Shown here one piece after another: positions 12,573 to 23,719 of a stretch of DNA of 64,000 nt (positions are counted from its first letter, which is position 1; every line of letters begins with the position of its first letter). The DNA is from Sympetrum striolatum (Eukaryota > Arthropoda > Insecta > Odonata > Libellulidae), in assembly GCA_947579665.1 (NCBI GenBank), contig OX388350.1, forward strand, positions 84,153,152 through 84,217,151, given 5' to 3'. Both the position numbers and the translations under genes were made by a program. The notes under the pieces were generated by a model. The model was not told the origin of the DNA and did no database searches. It saw nothing but the letters and a program-made list of their open reading frames with translations.

Positions 12573-12971
12573 CACATTTTTATATACATTTTGAGCTGAT
12601 ATGCTCATGCATTGGTTCATTAGAACCAAATGGTACGTACATGTGTAAATAATGCATGCGAAGAGTGAAATTAGAACCCGTCCACTTGACGGCAGAGTAC
12701 ACTTTTGTATCAATACATACATATATGTCACTTACACATCAATGCATAGCCATCTTAAATGACAATAAGGCCAATTTGACTTTGATGAATTACAATAATA
12801 GAAGGAATATGTAATAAATTATCACAATCACTAAAAAGGAGCTTGTTACATTGTTCTAATCAACATTTTGGGACACACCCAGTCTAAACAACACAATACC
12901 ATAAATTAAGAACTAGCTGCTTTATCTAATAAATATATTAACCAAACTAATTGAAATAATCTGCAATTATT

Positions 12972-15900
12972 TCAATGTCCCTCTTGCATTATTTCCATTT
13001 CACTTTCCTTCAAGAGTTCTTCGAACAAGTCTTTGTCTAAAATTCCTTCAAAATATTTAATAATTTTCTCCATATCTTTATAATCCATTTGTAGAAATGT
13101 TTTTCCCTCGTTATTCCTCACCCTCAATAACTTATTAAAAACATCAATTGAAAATTTATGTTTGGTTGACTTAAAAATATTAAATACATCATATGCTTGA
13201 TGGATGCTTTTGGATTCAATCATAGAATGGATGAATGTGTTCCCATTGTTATCTTGTGCCAGAAGAAACTCTTCAAAATGTCTTTCACGTCTTAGCAACT
13301 GATGTGCATAATTTATTAAATCCGTTAGGTTTGTTCCCTTACATCTTGCTGCATAATGCAAACATGTCCGACCAAATACATTTTCTCTCTCCAACAAAAG
13401 GTCTGTTATTTCTTTTTTACACAAATTCAAACTCAGAAAAGTATATTCTGTTATATCACCATTACCAGCAGTGAAATGAGATATGTTTTCATTTTCAATA
13501 ATTTTAATTTTAAGGAACCCTTTGAAAGTATCATCTCTAACAATGCCCTTGACACTATTTAAATTGTCTATTAATATTTCAGGAGAATTTGATCTAAGTA
13601 AGCAATGTATTACATTACCATCATTGTTACTTTTGCTAAGGAGCAATTCATCAGTCTCCTCTTTTCCTAAAATATTGTCACAACATTGGATAATACCTTT
13701 TAGAATTATATCTCTACAAGCAGTGAAATGAAATATGTTTTCACTGTAAACATTTTTACTTCTAAGCAACTGTTTGAAATCCTCTTCCCCAGTAATTCCC
13801 CTGACGCTATTCAAATTGTCTATTAACATTTTAGAGGAATTACATTTAAATAAGATATGAATTACATTGTGGCCATTGTTATCTTTACTAAGTAGCAATT
13901 CCTTAGTCTCCTCTTTTCCTAATATATTGTCACAACATTGGATAATACCTTTTAGAATTATATCTCTACGAGCAGTGAAATGAAATATGTTTTCATTATC
14001 ACTATTTCTAGTCTTAAGCAAATGTTTAAAACACTCATCGCCAATAATTCCCTTGACACTATACAAATTGTCTATTAATATTTCAGGGTAGTTACTTTTA
14101 AATAATAAATGGATTACATTACGATCATTGTTATCTTTGCTAAGGAGCAATTCCTTAGTCTCCTCTTTGCCTAAAATATTGTCACAATATTGAATAATTG
14201 GATCTAGAATTTTATTCCCACAAGCAGCAAAATTAAATATGTTTCTTTTATCACTACTTTTACATTTAAGCAACTCTTTGAAACTATCATCGCCAATATT
14301 TTCCTTTACATTATTCAAATTGTCCATTAATATTTCAGGGGAATTGAAATTAAATAATAAATGAATTACATTATGATCAAGTTTATCATTGCCGAGGATT
14401 AATTCCTTAGTCTCCTCTTTTCCTAAAATATTGTCACAATATTTAATAATAGGATCTAGAATTTTACTCCCACAAGCAGCAAAATGAAATATGTTATGGT
14501 TATTCCTATTTTTACTTTTAAGTAACTCTTTGAAAGTATCATCACCAACAATTCCCTTGACACTATTCAAATTGTCTCTTAATATTTCAGGGGAATTAAA
14601 TAGAAATAAACAATTAATTACATTATGATGAGCTTTATTTTCGCAAAGGAGCGTTTCCTTCAGTTCTTCTTTTTCGAGACAATGACCAAAAAATTGTATA
14701 ATTTCACCAAAATACTTATCGTATTTTATAGCAGCAAAATGAAGTGCATTGCTTAAGTAACTATTTTTACTCCTAAGGAACCTTTTCATGGTGTAATTAT
14801 CTTTCAATACCTTCTCGACGACATTCAAATATTTCACCGTTGCCGTGTGTGGACCACTTTGCATTATAATATGTATTAAGAAATCACCACGAGAATCACA
14901 TCTAAGGAGAAGTTCCTTCAGTTGTTCACTGTCTAAACATTTCTGAATTATGCTGATCACTTTCTCAAATGGATGAACTTTTTCATGCATATGATCATTT
15001 ACATAAAAAGAGTTCTCAATTAATCTTAATTTAAGATCATTGTCAATCAACATTTCTGTTTCATAGTCAAAAACATTGTGCAATGCTTTGATGAAACTGC
15101 ATAATTTATCTATACCTGCAATATTCATAAAATAATCTGTTTCGGTCTTATACTCATCACTTTTAATTACCCTTTCAAAAAATTGCTCCTTTCCTAAATG
15201 ATCTCTGAAAAACTTTAAAATATGAGCAAATATTTCAACTCTTTCAATCCAAATAGCATAGTTAAGTAAACCATTTTTGTGGTAATCCCTATGACTTAAC
15301 AACAGCTCAAGACGCGTACGTATAACTTCTTCCAATTTTTTGCTACTCCCAGGTCCCCCATCACTTCCAAATGGAATGCATTCAGTCAGTACATCGATTA
15401 CTTCATCAGCACTATCTACAAATCTCACAAAATGTAGAACTAAAATAGAGTTAACCTCAAAATTTCTATTCAACAGATATTTCATCATTGAAACAGTGAG
15501 AAAACCCCCAACATGAATCATACTCTCTATTCTTGATTCAATTTCCTCAAACAACTTATTTACCACGCTTTCCTCTACATTTTGTTCAAAATTCACAAGC
15601 AAACTTTTTATGATCTTAGCAGAACAAAAACTGTCAGAATTATAACCCATAACCAATTTTTCAGCCTTTTCCATTACATCTGAAAGATAGCATATATTAA
15701 AGCATTCCTTTGAAACTTTCTCAAAACTATTATTTTTCAATGAACTGGAGAGAAATCTCCTAATTACTTTGTACTTATCGTCGGATATCAGTTTTATAAT
15801 GTTCTTTTTTCGTACGTTTTTCCTCACTGACTCAGCAATGAAAAATTCAGCGAACGTCCGGTGAAGAAAGCGTATTTCTCCTCCATGTTCGTAGACCACT

Positions 15901-18900
15901 CCAAGACCAATGCAGAGTTCCAGGTCATCTTTGTCCAAATCAGAGGCTAGACATACTTTTCCCTTTTCTATTAACTGAATTGACAAATCCGTGTGAATTC
16001 TAAAAGCATCTTTTCTTGTATTTTTCACCATCTTTTCTTTTTGTTTACTTTCCTTCCTCTGATTTTCTTTATCTTCAATATATATTAGTATCTTCAGATC
16101 TAAGAACTCCTTGTATAGGCTATAGATGTCATATGCGGTTTCAACATTAAAATTCTTATTGAAATGGATGCTCCCAATCATATAAAGATGTAATGGAATT
16201 CCTATGAACTCCATTGCTTCCTTATCCAACGAAGACTTCTCTAGAATAAACTCAGCAAATTTTGAGAAATCTAAATTTTCTACACCAGATAAAATTGAAT
16301 TTAAGTCTTTCCCCTGATCCATTTCTTCAAGTGCATGTATTAGCTCTTGGTATTCTAACACAGTCCCTTCGTTTTTTGATTTATCAATGATATTTTGGAT
16401 TTTTTCTGTGACCTCTTTCTTGCTTCTCTGGCATCCTTTACCCTTTGGATCCCTTAATTTGTTCTTCCAAAACTTATTCATGAATTCTTTTTGATATTCC
16501 TTTGATAGAGGCACCAATCGATGCGAGTATGTGTCCAACATTTTCTCCAATTCTTCCTGTTGATGCTTTCTCGTCGTTATTATCAACTTAACCTCAGTCT
16601 TTTCCTTTAGAGTGGAAAGGATTTTAAGAGCACTGTTCATGTATTTTGATGGAATTTCATCATAACCATCAAAAAATATGAAACAGCGCTCCTCTCTGCA
16701 GCTGAATTTCTTGAAAAGGTGTTTCTCAAAGCCGTCATTCAATCTTAGCATTAGAAACAAGTGATCAATGACTTCTTCATCGTTACTGCTTGGATTGAGG
16801 TTAGCCAAGGAGAGAGGATCCTTCTCACTATTAGAAAACTTATTGAAATCGATTCTCCATATCCAAGAATCGGACCTGTTTTTCCTCACAGTACTGATAA
16901 GATTGGACACGACAGTAGATTTGCCACACCCTGCGTTATCAGATATTATGAGAATTCTTCTACTTTTCAGGAAATCCAATATCTCCTTTTCAGGGAATGA
17001 CACATATTTCATATGCCGTTTGAATTCATCGCTAGTCGAATTTGTGTTTTTCAGATAAAACACTTTATTCTCGTGGTGTAGCCAAATAGTAGTTTTTCTT
17101 GGGTTTTTCCCTACTAAATCTGTAAAAGTCGTGAAATCATTATTACTAGAGATATATACTGATTTATCTTCCTGCATTGTATCATCTGATTTCTCCAACC
17201 ACTGCACTCGAATGTTTTTTATCAAGCCTTCCTCGAAATCCTTCTTACTGAATCCTGACAAGAAAACACTAGTGTCTCGAGGGATATTGTCAAAAAATTC
17301 TTCATTAACTGTAGTTGCCGTAAATGCTCTCTCAATATACGTCTCAGGAACGTAATCCTGTGAATATAGATCCTTGCCATCATCTACTTTAATTACTTCA
17401 CCGATTATTTGCATAATTTCATCCTCATTAAAATACTTGGGAAAATCTCCCTTCTCAACATATGTATACTCCTCCTGTCCCTTGAATATAAAAGTTATAC
17501 ATTGAAGTTTGGATTTGTATTCTTCCGTCAAGTCATCCCACTTATAATTTACAGCCCTTTCAAAGTTAAACTTCTGATCAATGGACTGGGAGCTTGTAAT
17601 TATTATTATTTTCATTCCTTTGAGTAAGAATTCATTGAAATAATCTACGTAATCAATGCTAAATCTCCATAGATTCATTTCCTCCTTATCCATCATGAGT
17701 ATGAGGTAATCCCAAACATAACCTTTCAATGCATTCACTATTTTACCATTTTCCCTTTCAATGCAATTCCTAGAGAAGAAGAGCACTTTTTTCTTCAAGA
17801 AGTCCCCGTATTTCTCTTTTAATTCATGGAATACGTGTAAGGTGCACAGTTTTGTGCAATTCGTCGTTAACACAAAAATCCCTTCTCTCTTCAACTTCGT
17901 ATGCTCTGGGAACGACGGGAAATCCTCCAAGTACTCACTGAATGGAGGAAATCCTACCTTTAGTGGTCTTACTATATTTTCTTTGGATGATATCGAATCA
18001 TGCTTCTCCATTAACTCTTCCATTATCCGGTGAGGTTTCGTGTTTACACTTGGATCTGTCCACACTCTGCACTTAGGAATGACATTTTCTTCATAAAAGG
18101 AAAGTAGTCTGGACAATTCAGAAGATTCCATTAGAATCCCTCTCCCAGTTTCTTCGCCGTAGAATCCTATGACATATGGTACACGTGCTATTAGCTCACA
18201 CTCCCACTTGCACTCCTCATAATCTGTGAAAATTGTTGTAATAGACGATTCTAAGTGACAGGAGCGACCTGCTAATGATTTCACTGCTCTGATGATATTC
18301 CAGAAGTCCTCTGACAACTTGGTTTGATCCTCTCTGTATGGCTTCGCTTCATTTTCATACAGAGTCGTCAAGGCCAAGTGACTCATTTCCTCCGCCAACA
18401 CACCGTACACCTTCGCCCTCTTATGAGGGTCAGCGGACATCAAGTTCTTGGCTCCTATATAGATTTCTTTCAAATTTGACCTAGACAATCCTACGATTTC
18501 CATCTCTTCCACCTCCAGACGATGAATTCTATTTACATCCTCGGAGTCGAAATCATAAAATACATCGAAAGCTATAGTCTCCAAGACCATCATTAGCAAT
18601 TTGATGATTTCGGATTCAAATAAATTATTGTACATGGAAATCACGGCCTTTAAACGTTCTCCATCTAAACCCTGAGGAGACTGGCTTAAAGAAATTAATC
18701 GGAAAATGCAGGATTTGTCAGATTTTTTGTTAAAATGTTTAAGAAGGTGGTTTACACGAGTTAGATCTATTTCCAGATCATATAAGTCATCTATTTCGGA
18801 ATCATGAATCTTCGCTCCTTTAGAAATAAGAAGTGTGGCTATCTCATATTTCTTCTCTGAGAATGCATGGTACAGAGCGGAGTCTCCTTCATGAAAGAAG

Positions 18901-18998
18901 TACTGCTCAGCTGCGTGGTTCTCTATCAGATGACTCACGAGGTCGACGTCGCCTTCCTCGATGGCCTCGTGCAATTTCCTACACTCCTCGGCGTCCAT
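12972..18998 (-). CDS. ankyrin-NACHT NLR-like protein
   Basis: One uninterrupted frame encodes about 2,008 residues. I place the start at the ATG at 18998, because the frame further upstream begins only with TTG and holds a strong splice acceptor at 19046. Residues 7-65 are ankyrin repeats (LHEAIEEGDVDLVSHLI). Around 680-850 is a NACHT-type NTPase: Walker A SDNAGCGKST with Lys693, Walker B FIFFDGYDEIP with Asp777, then the KFW segment near 843 and GIPLHLYMIG near 930. A winged-helix-like RFLHRTFAEFFIAE follows near 1045. Residues about 1400-1820 are five 84-residue repeats, and another ankyrin-like unit (GRTCLHYAA) lies near 1876. No signal peptide or membrane span is evident, so it is probably cytosolic. 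The architecture suggests an ATP-dependent oligomerising sensor of the STAND/NLR class; the ligand and output are unknown. The coding part has no introns or breaks and appears functional. Confidence 0.88.
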   Translation of the reverse strand: MDAEECRKLHEAIEEGDVDLVSHLIENHAAEQYFFHEGDSALYHAFSEKKYEIATLLISKGAKIHDSEIDDLYDLEIDLTRVNHLLKHFNKKSDKSCIFRLISLSQSPQGLDGERLKAVISMYNNLFESEIIKLLMMVLETIAFDVFYDFDSEDVNRIHRLEVEEMEIVGLSRSNLKEIYIGAKNLMSADPHKRAKVYGVLAEEMSHLALTTLYENEAKPYREDQTKLSEDFWNIIRAVKSLAGRSCHLESSITTIFTDYEECKWECELIARVPYVIGFYGEETGRGILMESSELSRLLSFYEENVIPKCRVWTDPSVNTKPHRIMEELMEKHDSISSKENIVRPLKVGFPPFSEYLEDFPSFPEHTKLKREGIFVLTTNCTKLCTLHVFHELKEKYGDFLKKKVLFFSRNCIERENGKIVNALKGYVWDYLILMMDKEEMNLWRFSIDYVDYFNEFLLKGMKIIIITSSQSIDQKFNFERAVNYKWDDLTEEYKSKLQCITFIFKGQEEYTYVEKGDFPKYFNEDEIMQIIGEVIKVDDGKDLYSQDYVPETYIERAFTATTVNEEFFDNIPRDTSVFLSGFSKKDFEEGLIKNIRVQWLEKSDDTMQEDKSVYISSNNDFTTFTDLVGKNPRKTTIWLHHENKVFYLKNTNSTSDEFKRHMKYVSFPEKEILDFLKSRRILIISDNAGCGKSTVVSNLISTVRKNRSDSWIWRIDFNKFSNSEKDPLSLANLNPSSNDEEVIDHLFLMLRLNDGFEKHLFKKFSCREERCFIFFDGYDEIPSKYMNSALKILSTLKEKTEVKLIITTRKHQQEELEKMLDTYSHRLVPLSKEYQKEFMNKFWKNKLRDPKGKGCQRSKKEVTEKIQNIIDKSKNEGTVLEYQELIHALEEMDQGKDLNSILSGVENLDFSKFAEFILEKSSLDKEAMEFIGIPLHLYMIGSIHFNKNFNVETAYDIYSLYKEFLDLKILIYIEDKENQRKESKQKEKMVKNTRKDAFRIHTDLSIQLIEKGKVCLASDLDKDDLELCIGLGVVYEHGGEIRFLHRTFAEFFIAESVRKNVRKKNIIKLISDDKYKVIRRFLSSSLKNNSFEKVSKECFNICYLSDVMEKAEKLVMGYNSDSFCSAKIIKSLLVNFEQNVEESVVNKLFEEIESRIESMIHVGGFLTVSMMKYLLNRNFEVNSILVLHFVRFVDSADEVIDVLTECIPFGSDGGPGSSKKLEEVIRTRLELLLSHRDYHKNGLLNYAIWIERVEIFAHILKFFRDHLGKEQFFERVIKSDEYKTETDYFMNIAGIDKLCSFIKALHNVFDYETEMLIDNDLKLRLIENSFYVNDHMHEKVHPFEKVISIIQKCLDSEQLKELLLRCDSRGDFLIHIIMQSGPHTATVKYLNVVEKVLKDNYTMKRFLRSKNSYLSNALHFAAIKYDKYFGEIIQFFGHCLEKEELKETLLCENKAHHNVINCLFLFNSPEILRDNLNSVKGIVGDDTFKELLKSKNRNNHNIFHFAACGSKILDPIIKYCDNILGKEETKELILGNDKLDHNVIHLLFNFNSPEILMDNLNNVKENIGDDSFKELLKCKSSDKRNIFNFAACGNKILDPIIQYCDNILGKEETKELLLSKDNNDRNVIHLLFKSNYPEILIDNLYSVKGIIGDECFKHLLKTRNSDNENIFHFTARRDIILKGIIQCCDNILGKEETKELLLSKDNNGHNVIHILFKCNSSKMLIDNLNSVRGITGEEDFKQLLRSKNVYSENIFHFTACRDIILKGIIQCCDNILGKEETDELLLSKSNNDGNVIHCLLRSNSPEILIDNLNSVKGIVRDDTFKGFLKIKIIENENISHFTAGNGDITEYTFLSLNLCKKEITDLLLERENVFGRTCLHYAARCKGTNLTDLINYAHQLLRRERHFEEFLLAQDNNGNTFIHSMIESKSIHQAYDVFNIFKSTKHKFSIDVFNKLLRVRNNEGKTFLQMDYKDMEKIIKYFEGILDKDLFEELLKESEMEIMQEGH
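13551..14810 (-). repeat. five in-frame 252-bp coding repeats
   Basis: The word GACACTATTCAAATTGTC (+ strand, with small changes) starts at 13551, 13803, 14055, 14307 and 14559, a strict 252-bp step. A more diverged copy lies at 14817. Each unit encodes 84 residues made of two ankyrin-like helical pairs, one with NIFHFAACG and one with NVIHLLF, joined by YCDNILGKEETKELLL. Neighbouring units are close to identical over long stretches, suggesting recent duplication or gene conversion. Confidence 0.9.
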
Positions 18999-19044
18999 TG
19001 CAAACACTTCCAACTGCACGAGGTCCACACCACAATGAGATGGC

Positions 19045-19060
19045 ACTGGAATAAAATGCA
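19045..19060 (-). promoter_or_regulatory. 3' splice acceptor before the NACHT coding exon
   Basis: The minus strand reads GCATTTTATTCCAG followed by TGCC: a polypyrimidine-rich tract and AG at 19047-19046, 48 bp before the ATG at 18998. This implies a noncoding first exon upstream. The donor was not identified. Confidence 0.5.
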
Positions 19061-19174
19061 AGCTTTAATAAACAGCTGAATTGACCTGAGTAATATGATT
19101 TAGTTTCTAAAATGTTTTAAGCTACATCCTGGTGGGGAATTCAAAATCACACAGGCCCCTGAAAATGCGCTCTC

Positions 19175-19185
19175 TTATATTTATA
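19175..19185 (-). promoter_or_regulatory. TATA-like box upstream of the NACHT gene
   Basis: TATAAATATAA on the minus strand, about 180 bp upstream of the ATG. In AT-rich DNA this is weak evidence. If the gene has a 5' noncoding exon, its promoter may lie further away. Confidence 0.22.
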
Positions 19186-20050
19186 TCTATGAAATTGTCA
19201 CCAAATATAATTGATTTCGACGGCAGGCGGGTGCATAATTCTCCTATTTGTATACATTGTGGCGATATTTAAGAATTTTCTTGAATCCCTTTTCCGATAA
19301 CATGCAAACGTAAAATCCGCCATGTGTACAGAGATCATAAATACATTTAGTATAAGTATTTTATGGTTTCCCCATAGATTCTTGGTTCGATGCCGGTGCG
19401 CCATTTACAATCCTCTATCTATTGCAATGGGCGATAATGGAATCTCATTTTAGGTTGTTCCCGGTATGATATCCTTTCAATGCTTTGGATGAAATACGTT
19501 CTATTCCGTGTTGTACTTGCATCCTACGTATACTGGTAGGTATTATGGCTCTTTTCGGTGTCGCTCAGTGTGATATCTATTATATATAGACGCTTATTAG
19601 TAATCTAGAGAGACAAAAGTAAATTTTCTTACTTGTCAAATCGGGTCAAATTTTTGTATGGTTATGAAGGGAACAAACCATACTAACTGGATCTAAGGTT
19701 TATATTCCATAAAACCGCGCCAACCAATAGAAAAAAGGGTCGGACCATCTGAACTTTGCATCTCAAGTGTTCTAAGCGATCGAGTCGTTCGTTTACTCTA
19801 AGAATACGGAGTGTTTCTGTGTGCTAGTAGCGGTTGCTTTTTGCTATTATCATTGTAGAAGTATCAAGGTTAGTTTACATAATATTTTACTTAAATTTGT
19901 GTTTTAATTTAATCACGAGCATCATTAGAATTGATCGTCGTTTTTTCCGAATGACAAAAACGTATGAGTCACTTTGAACTTGAGTTTTAGTTTACTATAT
20001 CGCATATCGTTTTTTGCAGGATTTTTGGCAAAATTTAAGGACTTCAGGAT

Positions 20051-20623
20051 TTACATAAACCAAATTTTATATAAATCGGACTTTTTCCAGTAGTCCGTAA
20101 TTCTGGAAATTTGAGTATTCCTCATGTGAAATAATAAAGCAAGAAAAACATTTAATTCTTCTCTATTGAATTCTTTCCATTTAGTTATTCTGGCTCTAGG
20201 AGAACACGAACGTAAAAAAATGTTTTCTGCATTTCGATTTGTTTCTCGCAGCACTAGGGTGTAGAAATCATCATGGAAGAATGAATTAAAGAAATCCCTC
20301 GCATTAGGACCAGGACAATTGATGAGTAGGACAGGTTTCTCAAGAAAATCAGTTCCACATGAATTCGGCTTATCTGAAATCCAATTCCTCTGGTCAGTTT
20401 TCCGTTGCACTTTAGTTGATGACACGGAGGGATAATGGAGAGCTTGCTCACCTTCCTCATCTTCACCGCTGCTGTTACCGCCTTCTACTTTAATATCTGA
20501 ATCTTCGGAAGCTTCCTCTTGTTTCCGACGTTTTGGAGATGCACTTGAAGTGGAAGCTTCTTCCAAATCTGTCTTTGAAATAGTTCTTTTTCCACCTCCT
20601 TCCATCGTTTTTCTGGATGACAT
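20051..20623 (-). pseudogene. piggyBac transposase, N-terminal 190 residues
   Basis: Starts with an ATG at 20623. An acidic, serine-rich leader of about 60 residues (SGEDEEGEQ) is followed by the N-terminal part of the piggyBac domain: NARDFFNSFFHDDFYTLVLR, then KWKEFNREELNVFLALLFHM and DYWKKSDLY. The frame stops there, before all three catalytic aspartates; family members are about 550-600 residues. The remainder is absent from the element, so this is a truncation rather than an intron. It cannot catalyse transposition, although the N-terminal piece is open and could be translated. Confidence 0.8.
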
Positions 20624-20968
20624 TTTTTTATGTAAATATTAACCTGAAATTTGAATATCACATGATTATTAAAAGTGCGAATAACCTCAGAAATTGACGG
20701 ATCCATCAATACAATCGAATCCGATAAAAAAGTCAAAATTTTAAAGTTAACCATAACTATTATCAAAAAGTACTATAAATATTGATTTGTAGTTGTATTT
20801 AACTTTAATATTTATAATTTTTGGTACTCTACATCTATTAAACTCTTCTTTTTACATTCCTATACTTTTAGTACCCAAATGGAACCTGCTGACAAGCACT
20901 TTGCTTGGCAGGACCAGACTGTTTTGTTTTTATGTAAGTTTGAGCTGTGTATGATAACATATTCTTTG

Positions 20969-20974
<6 letters not shown>

Positions 20975-21038
<64 letters not shown>
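20975..21038. repeat. (AT)n microsatellite with T run
   Basis: About 50 bp of perfect alternating AT followed by 14 T residues, inside the truncated piggyBac-like element. Confidence 0.95.
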
Positions 21039-21751
21039 CTTTCATTGTTGTTTATTGTACTGTTGTATTTTTAAAAATTGTATTGAATATTGTATTGAAT
21101 AATTATTATCTCATATATAATAAAATAATATTAAATTTAAAAAATATTAAAATATAAAAATATGAATTACAAAAGGAATTAAAATGAAGATGAAACTAAG
21201 CTATCCGAGGAGGCAAATTCCGATTCTTCGATTCCGAATAATCAGAAATATTTATCGAAGTGTCTGATTTTGATTCCGAATAATCCTCTAATTCATATTA
21301 TATATTGTATAATATTATATTCCTTATTTTTCCATTCGATTTGCTTTGTGATTAATAATTATTTCTTACCATTTTTATGGTTTACAGTATTTTATTGCGC
21401 ATTGAACATCGATCATCTTGTATTGTTATTATTCATAATTATATTACGTTAAAATATATGTTTACAATTTATTTCCTGAGATTCAAATAACCTCACATCC
21501 CTCTCCTTGCTCGGAACTAGGCCGGCCGCTGCCATTTGCGCCTTATCCCTTTGGGCCTATGTGTGCCTTTTTTTGCGTGTGGTTGTGTTTACGCTACATG
21601 TAATCACTTCTCTCGCATTCCTAGGCTCAACTCCCGTTAATATTTCAAGAAACACTAGAGGATTTATTTTCCAACTGTGCTAGATCCGCGTACACATATA
21701 AGAAAATTTACTTTTGTCCCACCAAATTACGCTATCGCACTGTGCGTTTAA

Positions 21752-23479
21752 TTTCGAAATGCAATTCACTCGAGGTGTTTTTGAGAGTTGAGGATGGGGT
21801 AGGGGGAGGATGGGAAGGAAAGGAAGAGAGATGAAAACAAGAAAAGGGCCCTCTTTTATCTTGTTGTATTTTATAGATACATTTTGTAACTTTTTTAATA
21901 AATTTTTTAAATTTAAAAAATATTTTTTCCCACTATTTCTCTTAAATTATGATATTGCACGCTAAATTATTTTCGTGTTCGAATTTTCTGATGGCTGAGT
22001 TTTACGTGCAGTGTTTCTAATTTTTTGGCCATTAAAGACCAGTAAAGAATTGTCTTCAAAGTTTAATGTATTCACTTTGCGTTCCCATGTTTCATTTCTA
22101 TGTTCGCGTATTTGTTTTCCGGCGCGTTTTTGTAGTGCCTTGTACATTTCCCTGTCGAGTGGTAATCGACATTGTCGCCAGTTGCGTCAGTATTTATTTC
22201 TGTGGTTGATTGTCGTTTTGGTGTCGTCCGGGAGGTGCCTGTAATTTTCCTCATCTTGCGAGGCGACGAGGAAGTGATGACGTCACAGCGTGGTCTGTCT
22301 CGGCGTGTCACGTGTTGAATGTTTATTTCGCATTTCCGCTGTCCTTCTGATGATTAAAGCGTGGTTGGTGTACGACGTTATTGGTGCTGTCTGAGAGTGT
22401 TCGCTACAGGCGATGTCGGCGATGATGGCTAGATAGCTAGATGATAATTCACGGACAGTAAGGACGGAGTGTTGACGAAGTCTTTGTATATTGCTAAGTG
22501 TTATATTATTAAGTGTTCGCGCCGCACATTCAGCTTTGACACATCTTTTTAGATGCCTCTCATTCGGAATTCACCAATACGATTGCTAAATCTCTTTTCA
22601 CCTTCTTATGTAGGATTCTGTCCCTCTACTCGTTCTATTGTCTAAACGGTCGCTGCCCGCGGTATCGTCTAGCACCATAGGAGGTATCTCTACCTAACCT
22701 CGACTTGGGTAGTCTCCACATGCACTTGGTGTGAACCGGCCGGATCCCCACGTTAGGACTTAGATATCCCTCCCGCCCTCCTATTCTTTTTCAGGTAAAT
22801 CCCCAACCACACTCTCCAATAACACCCTTATAGTGTTTATAACTCTCTCGTCCATCCTTTATTCAGTTTAACACTTGAATTTTTCATTCTAGCTCCCCAT
22901 AAATTGTTTTTATTGCCTTTTTCCCGCCGGAACGCCGGCAATTCGATTTATTTGGCTAAATATCCCGTTTTTACGATCTTTTTCCACGATTTTCCGCCAT
23001 TCCAACACTTTCAGCCAATGAGTCGTATTTTTTCCCGCATCCAAGAGTCTTAATCCCTTTGACTCGTGTTTTGAGCATTAGTTCAGCATTTGTCACAGCG
23101 AACCATCAGCGGTTCAAACCCCACCCTTCCTAAACTTTTTTGTCTTTATTCTTACCCAAATTCCTTTAAATTTCCTTCCCACCTGGAAAATTTTATCTTT
23201 CACTTAAAAATTCGTTTTTGAATCCAATTTTTTAAATCTCAGATAGTCTTTGCTCTCTATCCTTTTAAGTTCCCCTCATTTTTTAAATTTTCGTCGCTTT
23301 AATTTTATTCTATTTTTATTCCTTTCGTCCATAGATAAAAAAATCGTTCTTTTTGCTTAAAGTTTCTCTTTCCGATTCTAAACACTCCTCAAGTGTCCCA
23401 TTAATTTTATTTCCTAACTTGGGTTGTTACTTTCAGCTACTTATATGATTTTTCCATTTTTCACTTAAAAACAGTTCCT
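21752..23479. other. no gene seen; possible LINE 5' region
   Basis: No convincing reading frame. A GC palindrome CCCGCCGGAACGCCGGC at about 22923 closely resembles one at about 29846, and in both places pyrimidine-rich sequence follows. This suggests two copies of the 5' region of the same repeat. Confidence 0.35.
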
Positions 23480-23719
23480 TTTTTACTTTCTCCATATATG
23501 TACGTAGTATAGAGAAAGTATTGTTCTCATGAAAAAAACCGACTTCGAGATTTTAACGGAAATACATGTTTTAGGAGCCCCAGAATATGATTTGACAATT
23601 TTTGGAATTATGTCTGTGTGTATGTGTCTGTGTGTGTGTGTGATAGTGGGCGCTCTAACGTAAACACTGTCAGTCTTATCAATACCAAACTTCATATATA
23701 GCACTCTGGCGGGTGTTGT
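23480..23719 (+). repeat. dispersed repeat with TG microsatellite, left part
   Basis: Contains GAGAAAGTATTGTTCTCATG, a TG-rich microsatellite at about 23612-23641 and GTGGGCGCTCTAACGTAAACACTGTC. It continues directly at 29080 once the LTR element and one TTGT copy are removed. Confidence 0.6.

Larger units (their letters stand above)
19562..21747 (-). mobile_element. truncated piggyBac-like element
   Basis: The left end reads CGCTCAGTGTGATAT and later GACAAAAGTAAATTTTCTTA. The right end, on the minus strand, reads CGCACAGTGCGATAG and then the same GGGACAAAAGTAAATTTTCT, so the ends are inverted. TTAA, the piggyBac target, follows the right end at 21748-21751; the left copy is not intact. Inside are a partial transposase on the minus strand and an AT microsatellite. 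A third copy of this end lies at 54.2 kb. Confidence 0.6.

Noticed and set aside
19059..19061. TTG as start of the NACHT protein
   Set aside because: It lies just upstream of a strong splice acceptor, and an ATG 21 codons later begins the ankyrin region.
19562..19576. CAGTGTG at the piggyBac-like ends taken as an RSS heptamer
   Set aside because: The enclosed gene is piggyBac and the right end abuts TTAA, so the resemblance to CACAGTG is coincidental.
20860..21157. Frames over the AT microsatellite
   Set aside because: They encode only IY repeats from alternating AT.
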